Positions 51,745 through 60,844 of a DNA stretch of 64,000 nucleotides are shown in pieces (position 1 is the stretch's first letter; each line of letters starts with the position of its first letter). Below the pieces are notes generated by a model, which did not search any database, was not told the origin of the DNA, and saw only the letters and a program-made list of their open reading frames with translations. Source of the stretch: Pseudocitrobacter vendiensis (GTDB lineage Bacteria; Pseudomonadota; Gammaproteobacteria; Enterobacterales; Enterobacteriaceae); assembly GCF_943590815.1 (NCBI RefSeq), contig NZ_CALSBS010000013.1:1-64000 (forward strand), written 5' to 3'. The position numbers were made by a program, and so were the translations under genes.

Positions 51745-52733
51745 AACTTCGTTTCTGCCTTTACGTTTTTCCTTTGACGCTGCTGGCCCTCGCGGGCTGC
51801 GCCTCGCAGGGCAAGCCGCCGCCGTCCATCTCGCTCGACGAGCCGGTGCTGGCCCAGCCATTGCCCGAACCGCCCAAGCCCGTCGAAGTCGTCGCCGTCC
51901 CTGAACCGCTGGCGCTGCCGGCGCAGTTGAAGCCGCTGCCGGAACTCGATGAGGCCCCCGTTGCGCCGGAGCCGGCCGACGAAAAGGTGCGCGTTTCCCG
52001 TGCCAATGCAGAAGCGCGTATCGCGCCTACCCGTGAGGGCTACGTCAACGCGATTCAGGTGTGGCCGTTCACCGATGGCGCGCTTTATCAGGTCTATGCG
52101 TCGCCGGGGCGCGTGACGGTGGTTTCGCTTCAACCGGGCGAGGAACTGGTGACGGTCGCCGCCGGCGATACCGTGCGCTGGATCGTGGGCGACACGTCCA
52201 GCGGCGGCGGGGCCGATCTGCGCGTCAATGTGCTGGTCAAGCCCATCCGTTCCGGCCTGAAAACCAATCTCGTCATCACCACCAGTCGGCGCACCTACCT
52301 GCTGGAGCTGACCTCGACCGAGAAGGCATGGATGGCGTCGGTATCCTGGGACTACCCGAAAGACCGGATGCTCGCGTTGCAGCGCCAGGCGCAGGCTGCG
52401 CAGGCGACAACGCCTGTCGATACGGGCCTGTCGCTGGACAAGATCCGCTTCCGCTACGCGGTATCGGGCAGCAACCCGCCGTGGAAGCCGCTACGCGCCT
52501 TCGATGATGGAGAGAAGGTCTATATCCAGTTTCCGGCGGGCATCGCCCAGGGCGAGTTGCCGCCGCTGTTTGTCATCGGCGCGCAGGGCGACGGGCAATT
52601 GGTGAACTACCGTTTCCGCGCGCCGTACTACGTCGTGGATCGCCTGTTCGGCGCGGCCGAACTGCGGCTGGGCGGCGACGGCGGCGACGTGGTGCGGATC
52701 GAGCGCACCGATGGCGTTGCGCGGAGGAACTGA
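51741..52733 (+). CDS. trbG: TrbG, VirB9-like
   Basis: A 330-residue outer-membrane core-complex protein with lipoprotein-like start (LLALAGCASQ), a proline-rich linker, and the VirB9/CagX domain (RVTVVSLQPGEELVTVAAGD, LVITTSRRTYLLELTSTEKA). It overlaps trbF. Confidence 0.93.
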   Translation: MKLRFCLYVFPLTLLALAGCASQGKPPPSISLDEPVLAQPLPEPPKPVEVVAVPEPLALPAQLKPLPELDEAPVAPEPADEKVRVSRANAEARIAPTREGYVNAIQVWPFTDGALYQVYASPGRVTVVSLQPGEELVTVAAGDTVRWIVGDTSSGGGADLRVNVLVKPIRSGLKTNLVITTSRRTYLLELTSTEKAWMASVSWDYPKDRMLALQRQAQAAQATTPVDTGLSLDKIRFRYAVSGSNPPWKPLRAFDDGEKVYIQFPAGIAQGELPPLFVIGAQGDGQLVNYRFRAPYYVVDRLFGAAELRLGGDGGDVVRIERTDGVARRN

Positions 52734-52735
52734 CC

Positions 52736-54019
52736 ATGAGCCAGGATGACACTCCCGACCTTGCCGCGCCGCAGGCGGCGGGCAAGATCGCTCCCGAGGC
52801 GGTCGCGCTTCGCGCCCAGCCGCGCCCGGTCACGCGCCTGAATCGGCGCACGCTGGCCATCCTCGCCGGCGTCCTGGCGGTGGCCGTGCTCGGCGCGGTG
52901 ATGTGGTCGCTGCAACCTCAGCGGCGCGGTGCGGGCGAGCAGACCGAGCTTTACAACGTCGATCGTGTCTCGAAGTCTGAAGGACTGGATGCGCTGCCGA
53001 CGGACTACTCCAAGCTGCCGCCGGCGTTGCCGCCTGCCGTTCCCGAACTGGGGCCGCCGCTGCCGGGCGATCTTGGCCCGGCCATCGTGAAGTCGCAGCA
53101 GCCGGCGACGGCCGCCTACGCGGCCCCCGGCCACGACCCGAACGATGCTCTGCGCAAAGAAGCCGAAGCGGCCGCGGCCTCGTCCGTGTTCTTCCGCTCG
53201 GGAGGGCAGAATGCGGCGCCGGTGGCGCAGACACAGGTGGCCGCTGCGCCGGGCTTCGCCGCCAATGCGGTGTTTGACCCGCTGGCGGCCGGGCCGGTCT
53301 CCACGGCGGCCCAGCCTGCTGACCCGACAGCGGTGCAAAACCGGCAAGACCATAAAGATGCTTTCTTGAAAGGTGGCTCCACTGAAACCCGTAATTCCGG
53401 CAATCTGACCCTGCCAACTTCGCCGTATCAGGTCATGGCCGGAACGGTGGTCGCAGGTGCCTTGGTGACGGGGATTAAGTCGGACTTGCCCGGCGACGTG
53501 ATCGCCACGGTGACGGAGCCGGTCTATGACACAGCCTCCGGGCGCTTCCTGCTGATTCCGCAGGGTTCGCGCATCCTGGGCAAATACAACAGCCAGGTCA
53601 GCTACGGGCAGAGCCGCGTTCAAGTCGTCTGGAACCGGATCATCCTGCCGGACACGTCTTCGCTCACGCTCGACAACCTGGCCGGCACCGACCCAGCCGG
53701 CTATGCCGGGCTGGAGGACGATGTGGACTACCACTGGGGCCGCATCTTTGCCGGTGCGGCACTCACCACGCTGCTGGGCGTCGGTGCCGAGCTGGCCGCG
53801 CCGGAGAACCGGCAGGATGGTGATCGCGTCATCATCGCTGGGCGCGACAGCGCGCAGGACAGCATCAATCAGGTCGGCCAGGAGATGACCCGGCGCAACC
53901 TCAACATCCAGCCGACCTTAACGCAACGGCCGGGCCTGCCGGTTCGCATCATCGTCAACCGGGATCTGGTGCTGCGGCGGTACCAGCCGCTGTTCTTCAA
54001 CCGGGGGACTTCACGATGA
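52736..54019 (+). CDS. trbI: TrbI, VirB10-like
   Basis: A 427-residue core-complex protein: N-terminal membrane helix (LAILAGVLAVAVLGAVMW), proline-rich periplasmic stretch, and the VirB10 beta-barrel domain with GTVVAGALVTGIKSDLPGDV and FLLIPQGSRILGKYNSQVSY. Last structural gene of the set. Confidence 0.95.
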   Translation: MSQDDTPDLAAPQAAGKIAPEAVALRAQPRPVTRLNRRTLAILAGVLAVAVLGAVMWSLQPQRRGAGEQTELYNVDRVSKSEGLDALPTDYSKLPPALPPAVPELGPPLPGDLGPAIVKSQQPATAAYAAPGHDPNDALRKEAEAAAASSVFFRSGGQNAAPVAQTQVAAAPGFAANAVFDPLAAGPVSTAAQPADPTAVQNRQDHKDAFLKGGSTETRNSGNLTLPTSPYQVMAGTVVAGALVTGIKSDLPGDVIATVTEPVYDTASGRFLLIPQGSRILGKYNSQVSYGQSRVQVVWNRIILPDTSSLTLDNLAGTDPAGYAGLEDDVDYHWGRIFAGAALTTLLGVGAELAAPENRQDGDRVIIAGRDSAQDSINQVGQEMTRRNLNIQPTLTQRPGLPVRIIVNRDLVLRRYQPLFFNRGTSR

Positions 54020-54261
54020 GCACGACCAAGAAGCTGCGGCTCGGCCCGCTGCCGAAGACCGAGAGCACCAAGCTGACTTTCGTTTGCCCGACCAGCTTGA
54101 AAGCCGACCTCGACCGCTACGCCGCGCTACACGCGCAGGCGTATGGCGAGGCCGTTGATGCGGCGACGCTGATCCCGCATATGCTGGAAGCGTTCATGGC
54201 GGGGGATCGAGGATTCAGGAAGGGCACGGCGACCCGCAGCACACCACCGAAGCCGCCATGA
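54016..54261 (+). CDS. DUF2274 protein
   Basis: An 81-residue protein with RHH-like strand-helix pattern (TKLTFVCPTSLKADLDRYAA). It overlaps trbI by 4 bp and is the usual last gene of Tn4371-type trb operons. Possibly a transcriptional regulator of the operon. Confidence 0.88.
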   Translation: MSTTKKLRLGPLPKTESTKLTFVCPTSLKADLDRYAALHAQAYGEAVDAATLIPHMLEAFMAGDRGFRKGTATRSTPPKPP

Positions 54262-54292
54262 TTGCACCGCATGCTATTCAACGGCATCCATC

Positions 54293-54318
54293 GAACGCGC
54301 AGCCCAGGCTGCGCGTTC
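54293..54318 (+). terminator. Hairpin at the end of the trb operon
   Basis: GAACGCGCAGCC pairs with GGCTGCGCGTTC around a very short loop and is followed by TTCATTCT, about 30 bp after the DUF2274 stop. It is probably the operon terminator. The rest of 54,262-54,635 contains no gene. Confidence 0.6.
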
Positions 54319-54544
54319 TTCATTCTGGATGCCGCCGAGCCTGTTGGGCTATGATGATGCGACAGGCCCGCCGTTCCTCGGCAATCCAGCACTACACAGT
54401 GCGATGCGGCTTTCTCTCCCAACGCTCCTATGTCGCTCCTAGCCGACAACGCCGCTCTTCTTCTAAGCGGCCCCGAAAGGAGCTAACCTACTGTCCCATA
54501 TACGGTTTCAAGTCCTTCTTGATTTGCGCGAAAGACTTGACACC

Positions 54545-54560
54545 GGCACTTTTTTGTTGC
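54545..54560. other. Probable attR of the ICE
   Basis: CACTTTTTTGTTGCC lies where GC-rich ICE sequence gives way to AT-richer host DNA, about 290 bp after the last trb-operon gene. It shares TTTTTTGTT with the left end near 12,056-12,066. If right, the ICE is about 42.5 kb. Confidence 0.55.
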
Positions 54561-54635
54561 CCGGAACCTGTTCATAAGCAGGTACCGCAATGCTAAAATG
54601 GCTGTAAATAAAAACAGTGTATTCAGGTGGACACA

Positions 54636-55817
54636 ATGAATAGCCAGCCAGTAACCAGACGGTTTGCAGACAACGATCTCCATCAACAATTGTCTACGGT
54701 TAAAGTTAATGACAAGCAACTGATGCGCCTCATCCGCTATTTTTCTCACCTGAAATACCATACGGCTAAGACGTATCTCCATTGGCTGCGTTCCTGGAAT
54801 GAGTGGTATCAGGCAAATGCAGGAAAGGAGGTGAACGAAGATTGGCCCGCCAGCTCTCTCCCGGTGACTGAAACTCCACTGCTGGCCTATTTAGACCATC
54901 TTCAGAAGTCACTGTCACGAAGCAGTATTAAAGGGTGCCTGCATGCCCTGAACAGTATCCAAAGGAAAGCACTCGATCAGCCTGGGATCATCACATCTGA
55001 AGTGGGTTATATTCTTGCGGCCCTCGAACAGGCTGAAGCCCGAAAGCAGAAAGTTACCCGCCAGGCTACGCCATTCATGGTGACGGATCTAAAGGCATTG
55101 ATTAAAGCACACAGTACGACGCAGTCGGTGCGCAAACTCCGCGACCTTTGCCTAATTTGGACAGGGTTTGAAACACTGCTTCGCTCAGCGGAGATCAGGC
55201 GAATTCGGATGGAAGACCTTGTGCTGGATGAAAAGACCGGCAGCTTTACCTTGACGGTATACCGGACAAAATCCACTGTCAGTACCCTGCTCACCTATCA
55301 TCTGACCCCTAACCTCACAGCCACACTGAGAAGGCTGATGGGTATGGTCGGAAGGGATCAATACAGCCATCCGAAGGACTATCTCTTTCAGGCCGTTAAC
55401 TTTCAGGATAACGGATATATGCCACCTGAATGGGGTTTACGAAGCCAGGGTAACGAAATCAATGCGCTGCTGAGAAACCATAACATGCCCTATCTGCCTA
55501 CCCGAACCCCGCTCGGGGGAAATGGCGAACCCATTCCCGTCGAGGATGAGGGTATGCTTAGTAAGAACACGCTACTCCGGGCCTTTGAAGCGCTTTGGGA
55601 AGAGCTTCATCCGCAGGAAACGGGCACCCGATGCTGGACCGGTCACAGCGTCCGCGTAGGCGGTGCCATCGAACTTGCTCATGCCGGGTATACGCTCTTG
55701 CAGATCATGGAGATGGGTAACTGGAGCAACGCGGAGATGGTTTCACGCTATATCCGTAACATTGAAGCTGGTAAAAAAGCGATGACGCAATTCATGCGCG
55801 GAGCGCTGGATGAGTAG
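54636..55817 (+). CDS. Plasmid-type tyrosine recombinase
   Basis: A 393-residue recombinase from ATG 54636 (AGGTGG upstream). Its core-binding domain contains YHTAKTYLHWLRSWNEWYQA. The catalytic part has the first Arg in LLRSAEIRRIRM, the HxxR box HSVRVGGA, a Trp in GNWSNAEMV and the Tyr in SRYIRNIE. It is unrelated in sequence to the ICE integrase and belongs to the host replicon, where such enzymes resolve multimers or move cassettes. The ICE inserted about 80 bp upstream of it. Confidence 0.85.
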   Translation: MNSQPVTRRFADNDLHQQLSTVKVNDKQLMRLIRYFSHLKYHTAKTYLHWLRSWNEWYQANAGKEVNEDWPASSLPVTETPLLAYLDHLQKSLSRSSIKGCLHALNSIQRKALDQPGIITSEVGYILAALEQAEARKQKVTRQATPFMVTDLKALIKAHSTTQSVRKLRDLCLIWTGFETLLRSAEIRRIRMEDLVLDEKTGSFTLTVYRTKSTVSTLLTYHLTPNLTATLRRLMGMVGRDQYSHPKDYLFQAVNFQDNGYMPPEWGLRSQGNEINALLRNHNMPYLPTRTPLGGNGEPIPVEDEGMLSKNTLLRAFEALWEELHPQETGTRCWTGHSVRVGGAIELAHAGYTLLQIMEMGNWSNAEMVSRYIRNIEAGKKAMTQFMRGALDE

Positions 55818-55833
55818 CGCCCATGCGGGCGCT
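55816..55833. terminator. Short hairpin between convergent genes
   Basis: AGCGCCC-ATGC-GGGCGCT overlaps the end of the recombinase gene and lies 9 bp from the end of the opposing gene at 55842. No T-run on either side. Confidence 0.45.
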
Positions 55834-55841
55834 GCTGAGGG

Positions 55842-56186
55842 TTATTTCTTACGGAAAGGATTAAACCGGTTCAGATCCTGAAGGGCGTCTTTCGGCGGCA
55901 GCATACCTGTGCGTTTCATTTTATAAACGCCGTTAAGCTTCATAGTTTGCACACCCAAGTTTAACAGTGCCACCAGCTTAAGCGTATACAGAAACGTGAA
56001 TGCCGGGGCCATCTGGATAAAAATAAACAACAAACCGGCACACATCACCCTCAGCCACGCCGCATATTCCATGCTCAGCGGTCGCTTAAAATAATGGATT
56101 TCCAGTAATCCCACCGCCTTGTTACTGATCCACACCGCTGCCAGTGAGAGTAACAACACGATGCACACCATAATGCCCAGTTCCAT
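55842..56186 (-). CDS. Small membrane protein, unknown
   Basis: A 114-residue protein from ATG 56186 (GGAG 8 nt upstream). An N-terminal membrane helix (MELGIMVCIVLLLSLAAVWI), a second hydrophobic region (VMCAGLLFIFIQMAPAFTFL) and a basic C-terminal tail are visible. Its start lies inside the 3' end of the next gene in another frame (65 bp overlap). Not recognised. Confidence 0.6.
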   Translation of the reverse strand: MELGIMVCIVLLLSLAAVWISNKAVGLLEIHYFKRPLSMEYAAWLRVMCAGLLFIFIQMAPAFTFLYTLKLVALLNLGVQTMKLNGVYKMKRTGMLPPKDALQDLNRFNPFRKK

Positions 56187-57030
56187 GATCCTCACTCCCC
56201 GTCGTTTTTATATTTTGTGTTTCTGATTTGCCTGCTTTGGTTTTGTTTTTCGCCTTCTTTTTGGGTTTGATATGGTGGAACAGGAAACAATCCACCAGCA
56301 CCCAGCCATTGGCATACCGGGCCAACAGCAATTTCTGCCCCGGATAATGAGCATGAAAAAGCATTTTCACATCGGCGGTATTCATGATCTGTTGCTTACG
56401 CTTCAGCTCCTCCTCAGGCATCTCATATTCCTGAATAAATGGTGATGACAACCGCTGGCGAAGCATACGAATAGCGCTGGCATTTTCATCGTGTTTAGCC
56501 AGACGGCCAAAACGCACAAGCGCCTTATGAGACACCTGGACAGGTCCCAGATGGGAATCAACCAGTTCATACTGCCAGAAATATCGCAGATCCACTTTCA
56601 CCCAGCTGATACTGTCTTCCTGTGCAGCTTTCATTATGGTTCCCGACATCGGGACCATTGTCAGTTTGGTCAGACGTATGTGAATATAATCAGCCAGGGT
56701 CCTGAGGGACTCCGGTACATTATTGTTCAGCAGAAGCTGCTGAAGCCCCGGGGTCGACGTCTGCCAGCTCAGGTTGCGGCCGTCAGGTAAAAATTCAAAG
56801 TTTTGATCCGCTGGCGCCGATTTCGCATTGTTTTCCTTCCTCATGAGAAAGTAATGGCCACACAGTAACTCGGACCGTACCTTATCCTCTCCCGGGTCAT
56901 GTCGGGCTTTACTGAGATCCACCGTCAATACAACACGGTTAATAGCGTCCTCGTGGTATTTTTTCACCCAGACACAGACACGATAAAGTCTCTCATCGAG
57001 CTTCTGGCTGGTAGTGGAGATCCATTGCAT
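56122..57030 (-). CDS. Hypothetical protein
   Basis: A 302-residue soluble protein from ATG 57030 (GAGGAG upstream). No known domain; a lysine-rich segment (KKKAKNKTKAGKSETQ) lies near the C-terminus. Directly follows the tus-like gene (11 bp gap) on the minus strand, so probably co-transcribed with it. Confidence 0.65.
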   Translation of the reverse strand: MQWISTTSQKLDERLYRVCVWVKKYHEDAINRVVLTVDLSKARHDPGEDKVRSELLCGHYFLMRKENNAKSAPADQNFEFLPDGRNLSWQTSTPGLQQLLLNNNVPESLRTLADYIHIRLTKLTMVPMSGTIMKAAQEDSISWVKVDLRYFWQYELVDSHLGPVQVSHKALVRFGRLAKHDENASAIRMLRQRLSSPFIQEYEMPEEELKRKQQIMNTADVKMLFHAHYPGQKLLLARYANGWVLVDCFLFHHIKPKKKAKNKTKAGKSETQNIKTTGSEDHGTGHYGVHRVVTLTGSGVDQ

Positions 57031-57040
57031 GCTTTTCTCC

Positions 57041-58000
57041 TCAGACCTTACTCATAATGAAAATGCCAAGATCCGCACCGGGTACAAGCTCCGTGTAGCT
57101 ATGGTTGATCCTTCGTGCATTTGACGGTGCGTCATCCGACGCAGGCACCCAGTTCTGAAGACCTTTAAATGCTGGCTTTTGTCCAACAGCGAAAATGGGC
57201 AGTGAGGCTTTCACCACCTTGTAATCCGTCTCGGCGTATTTGCTACTTCCACGCTCCGTGCCTTCAGGACGGTATGAGAACAGATGCGCGATCGGAACCG
57301 GGAAGGTATTGGTCCGACAAAGACGTAACGCATCCCCGTCTTGTAGGACCTTTCTTTCAAGTAATGCCTTCGCCCTATCGATGTTCGCAACCACTGTCAG
57401 GTCAGTGGTCGCTGGCGATTTGACCGCTGCCGTACGACGCTTATCCAGCATCGCGATGAGCTCACTGGCGTTGGTTTTTACCTGGTTCCGGTTTAGTCGC
57501 CAGCAAAAAGTAACTTTTTTAAGCCGTGCCTCCACAAACATAATTTTGCGAGTAGACGCCACTGTCACAAGGCCGGGAAGTTTACGGTGAACTTCCTCAA
57601 AGCGGATGTGTTTCTGATCATTTACCCTTTTCATAGCTGAGGCAAAGTCAGTTTTGGCGTCGTTGATATCGCGAATAATTCTGCTCAGCAGTTCGGCACC
57701 CTCAGGAACAATAATCAGCCCCGGATATTTGGTCGTTACTTTCGTTGAATTCCTGCTGAGTACATCGATGTCATCGATACAAAAATCCTGAAATACACGG
57801 ATAATGTCATCTACAGAGGCATCAGAAATAGTACTCACCTCAATTGGGGTAACCTCTTTCAGCCGCTCTTCGTGGCGCGTGACGGCCCCCACAGTCATCA
57901 GTTCCGCCATCACCGGCTGATGGTTATTCAGAAAGGCTCTGAGCTGTTCAATTCGCTCCAGAATCCGATCACGGTAGAAAGGTAAATTTTCACTGGACAT
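57041..58000 (-). CDS. tus: Tus-like replication terminus-binding protein
   Basis: A 319-residue protein, close to E. coli Tus (309). The segment HIRFEEVHRKLPGLVTVAST then KKVTFCWRLNRNQV matches by memory the Tus region [20 protein letters not shown] ... LRFGWANKHI, and the N-terminal RIEQLRAFLNNHQPVMAELM corresponds to the first helices. Tus binds Ter sites and stops replication forks in one direction; plasmid-borne homologues are known. I did not find a convincing Ter-like site in the host parts of the window. GGAG precedes ATG 58000, which overlaps the end of the upstream gene. Confidence 0.7.
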   Translation of the reverse strand: MSSENLPFYRDRILERIEQLRAFLNNHQPVMAELMTVGAVTRHEERLKEVTPIEVSTISDASVDDIIRVFQDFCIDDIDVLSRNSTKVTTKYPGLIIVPEGAELLSRIIRDINDAKTDFASAMKRVNDQKHIRFEEVHRKLPGLVTVASTRKIMFVEARLKKVTFCWRLNRNQVKTNASELIAMLDKRRTAAVKSPATTDLTVVANIDRAKALLERKVLQDGDALRLCRTNTFPVPIAHLFSYRPEGTERGSSKYAETDYKVVKASLPIFAVGQKPAFKGLQNWVPASDDAPSNARRINHSYTELVPGADLGIFIMSKV

Positions 58001-58598
58001 TCATCACTCCGGTTTCAATAAAACAGCGCAACACCGTTACATCCTCAACCACTTCTGAAGATGCGATACGCAGCCGGTAGCTGTACTTTTCCAACACCTT
58101 CCGCAGTTCATCGGAATTGCCTGTTGTATAAAGGGGCAGAGGTTCAGCCTGCTGGCCGTCATGCCTGAAACAACGATTAAGGTCGGACAAAAGGCCAAAA
58201 CTGACAGGCCTGTGTTGCAGATTGATACGCTGCCAGTCCAGCGGTACACCGAACTTCACCCACCAGCCCAGTCCAATAAGTTCATTTCGTATACTCTGCA
58301 CATTACCCAAATCCGATACTGTAACATCCGGGATAACGCCATTACCTTCCACCAGCAAATGCATCACGCTCTTAAAATCAGGCTGACGACACTTTCTGGC
58401 TTGCTTCAGAATGGTTCGGATCGAACGCAAACACTGACGAGAATGCAAATTACGACGTTCAGCCGAACTAAGCCATCTGTTGATGAGTTCATTCGAATAC
58501 GCCACCGGGCATTCCCCGAGGCCTGACCTTCCGTTTTCACGGACATACAACAGACAGGAGGTAGCTGCACTCACTACAGCGTCATATTTTTCATTCAT
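57990..58598 (-). CDS. Hypothetical protein
   Basis: A 202-residue soluble protein overlapping the tus-like gene by 11 bp at its 3' end and the gene at 58591 at its 5' end, so part of a translationally coupled chain. No recognised domain; the middle contains LGWWVKFGVPLDWQRINLQH. Confidence 0.62.
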   Translation of the reverse strand: MNEKYDAVVSAATSCLLYVRENGRSGLGECPVAYSNELINRWLSSAERRNLHSRQCLRSIRTILKQARKCRQPDFKSVMHLLVEGNGVIPDVTVSDLGNVQSIRNELIGLGWWVKFGVPLDWQRINLQHRPVSFGLLSDLNRCFRHDGQQAEPLPLYTTGNSDELRKVLEKYSYRLRIASSEVVEDVTVLRCFIETGVMNVQ

Positions 58599-59037
58599 GT
58601 TTACCCCCGTTAATATCAGAAATCTGGTTATCCGGAGTCAGGAACAAAGGCTGATAATGCAAGCGCCACGGATAATGTACCGTTAGGCCATCCGTGCCAA
58701 TACGGTTCAGCCTGTAGCGGCCGTTCATTCGATCAACAGACCAAATGCCGGGAACTACAGGACGGCTCCACCGACAAACCGGTAAACCTCCGAGCTGAAG
58801 GGTATTCACCAGCCCTTTATCAATCTCGGTCACGCGTACCTTCAACAAGAAGCATAACCAGGGAGAGCACCAGATAAACAGCCAGACGGGCGCTAGGACA
58901 AACTTGTTTAGCAAATGCCCTGTCATCAACATCGCAGATAACAGCATAAAACTGATGATCAACCAAAAAACCATCCATCCTAACCAGGCTCGTGTCTCAC
59001 AAAGTTTCCATTCCAACAGGTAAAGTCGCTTTTTCAT
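58591..59037 (-). CDS. Membrane protein with two N-terminal helices
   Basis: A 148-residue protein: charged start MKKRLYLLEWK, helices WLGWMVFWLIISFMLLSAML and KFVLAPVWLFIWCSPWLCFL, then a cytosolic beta-rich domain (INTLQ-type strands VNTLQLGGLPVCRWSRPVVP) that may resemble a PH-like membrane domain. Not recognised further. Confidence 0.62.
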   Translation of the reverse strand: MKKRLYLLEWKLCETRAWLGWMVFWLIISFMLLSAMLMTGHLLNKFVLAPVWLFIWCSPWLCFLLKVRVTEIDKGLVNTLQLGGLPVCRWSRPVVPGIWSVDRMNGRYRLNRIGTDGLTVHYPWRLHYQPLFLTPDNQISDINGGKHE

Positions 59038-59053
59038 CCAGAGCCCCCGGAAC

Positions 59054-59590
59054 TCAGTGAATGACTGAGGTGTGCTGCATCAAAATAGGTGTGCGTGGCA
59101 AGATCTCGTTTCGCCACAGCTCTTGCGCTGACGTCCATCCATGGAGAATTCCGTTGCCACAGTGTGAATTGAACGCCATTACCTCATCATTTAGCTGATA
59201 GACAAGCCTGTCTGGCATCTCAAGGTACTCAGGCAGAGAAAGCAGTACGCCGTGGATCATTTCGCCAGTCAGCCTGGATAACGTCTCTTCTTCGTCGAGA
59301 TTTACTGTTGGCATTGCAGATAGTGGGATAGAGAAACAGCAGAGATCCATACCCACAGCGTCATAACCAACATCAAAACCATCATCATTAAGCACAAATC
59401 GAAAGATAGCCTCAGGTGCCTGACCCAACTCGGGCATCGGTGCTTCAGGCACCTCTGTGCCGGTAAAATATTTTTCGGTCCAGTTGCTAAAGGGACTGGT
59501 AAACATCCAACAGAGCAGCGACAACGCAATGTCCGTTTTGAGTACTCGTTTCGTGCCAGACGCTCCAAAAGGATGAAGATTGCTTTTCAT
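59054..59590 (-). CDS. Hypothetical protein
   Basis: A 178-residue acidic protein from ATG 59590 (CAGGT upstream). No known motifs; probably soluble. 17 bp gap to the next gene of the same cluster. Confidence 0.58.
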   Translation of the reverse strand: MKSNLHPFGASGTKRVLKTDIALSLLCWMFTSPFSNWTEKYFTGTEVPEAPMPELGQAPEAIFRFVLNDDGFDVGYDAVGMDLCCFSIPLSAMPTVNLDEEETLSRLTGEMIHGVLLSLPEYLEMPDRLVYQLNDEVMAFNSHCGNGILHGWTSAQELWRNEILPRTPILMQHTSVIH

Positions 59591-59663
59591 GATTTACCTG
59601 TAGATTGCTTTATTTACAGCTATTTAAACACATTCCGGATTTTCCCCAATAGGTTGCAAAACG

Positions 59664-59921
59664 CTAAAATTCGCAGATGCTGGTCCCCTTCTGTTTTAGT
59701 CGATGCTCAAGATAGATGCTGGCCAGATCGAGAGGATGATTTTCTTCGAGGCATGCCCGAACGAGATCTTCAGTTGATACAGATTCCAGTCCCCGGGTTT
59801 CAAGAATTTCTTTCGCCGTCGTCAGCGCCCGGGAGGCACTTCGACTTAACTGAATTTTCACCTGAGAACTGCTTTCACACAGGGTGTCAGCTGGTACGGT
59901 CTGTGAATCGGTATTGTACAT
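59664..59921 (-). CDS. Small hypothetical protein
   Basis: An 85-residue protein from ATG 59921, 8 bp after the preceding stop with GGAGTG upstream; the longer frame to 59984 overlaps the upstream gene without a start signal. The helical part KIQLSRSASRALTTAKEILE hints at an RHH- or helix-bundle-like fold. Unknown. Confidence 0.55.
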   Translation of the reverse strand: MYNTDSQTVPADTLCESSSQVKIQLSRSASRALTTAKEILETRGLESVSTEDLVRACLEENHPLDLASIYLEHRLKQKGTSICEF

Positions 59922-59928
59922 AGGGGTA

Positions 59929-60600
59929 TCACTCCATATCAGGGATCGAATGAAAATTGACTGCAAGAGACGTCTCTGGTTCACCGTTTTCCACAGTGCT
60001 TAGCCAGGTTCGGGCAGGAAGTTGTTGCTCACAGAGAAGCAGGTAACCTTCGCCCATAAGATGCTTTTGTCCCAATGCATGCAGTAGATCCCCTGAATAT
60101 GGACCCAGAGCAGTTTGGGTATAAAACAACGCGCCTGCGGGTATTTTTTTAGACAACATGCTCATTAATACGATCTTCTCGTCCTCATTTTCGGGTAAAA
60201 CGAGGATTATCCTGAACCCCTTGTTAACGTGTGATTGCAGACCTGCAACCAGCGACCGAAACCTGAGCGCATAAATGACCATCCTGAATCGGGTCATTAA
60301 CAGTGTTGTAGCAGCAAAAATAACGACGACTGAGCCGAATTTTGACCGGTAAAACCACCAGTTCAGGCCACCGGCCACAATCAAAACAACCAGAAGCACA
60401 ATGCTTCCGTAAAAAAATGCAGCCGGGAAACGGGTTCTTTTTCCTTCGAGGAGCGCCGACGCCATTATTACGCCCGTGATGCAGTACACAACCCAGTCAT
60501 AGAACGATTCAGTCATCATTAGGTGCTTGTGTCTCGTATTGTTATAAAATCGGACGCTTGCCTTTATAAAGCCCTCAGCAATCGTGTCCCATACAGCCAT
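59929..60600 (-). CDS. Membrane protein, unknown
   Basis: A 223-residue protein with membrane helices around residues 33-50 (YDWVVYCITGVIMASALL), 60-80 (AAFFYGSIVLLVVLIVAGGL) and 88-105, then a soluble domain with VNKGFRIILVLPENEDEKIV. Overlaps the upstream gene by 26 bp. Confidence 0.6.
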   Translation of the reverse strand: MAVWDTIAEGFIKASVRFYNNTRHKHLMMTESFYDWVVYCITGVIMASALLEGKRTRFPAAFFYGSIVLLVVLIVAGGLNWWFYRSKFGSVVVIFAATTLLMTRFRMVIYALRFRSLVAGLQSHVNKGFRIILVLPENEDEKIVLMSMLSKKIPAGALFYTQTALGPYSGDLLHALGQKHLMGEGYLLLCEQQLPARTWLSTVENGEPETSLAVNFHSIPDME

Positions 60601-60844
60601 AGACTTCGCTAAAATTGTCGCAACTGTCTGTTGTCACAAAGAGTTCCCCACGGCCTAAACGACGCTGTAGATCGGCCTTTACTTCAGCTGCCGGTTTGAG
60701 AAAAAGATACTCCAGCTGTGAGTCACTTCCCGAAGAAAGCAGCAACTCAATACTGAAATCAACATGCCGATAAGAGAACTGGCTTTGGTCGTGGGAAAAG
60801 ACCGAGTTCACAGGGATATTGCTCAGACTTATGGTGGCAGGCAT
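60575..60844 (-). CDS. Small hypothetical protein
   Basis: An 89-residue protein from ATG 60844 (AAAGGAG upstream). Probably the first gene of the minus-strand cluster 60844 to 55842. Sequence MPATISLSNIPVNSVFSHDQ... is not recognised. Confidence 0.58.
   Translation of the reverse strand: MPATISLSNIPVNSVFSHDQSQFSYRHVDFSIELLLSSGSDSQLEYLFLKPAAEVKADLQRRLGRGELFVTTDSCDNFSEVYGCMGHDC

Noticed and set aside
60299-60318. GTGTTGTAGCAGC as a Ter site for the Tus-like protein
   Set aside because: It matches only the central GTTGTA of the known consensus; flanking positions differ, so it is no better than chance.
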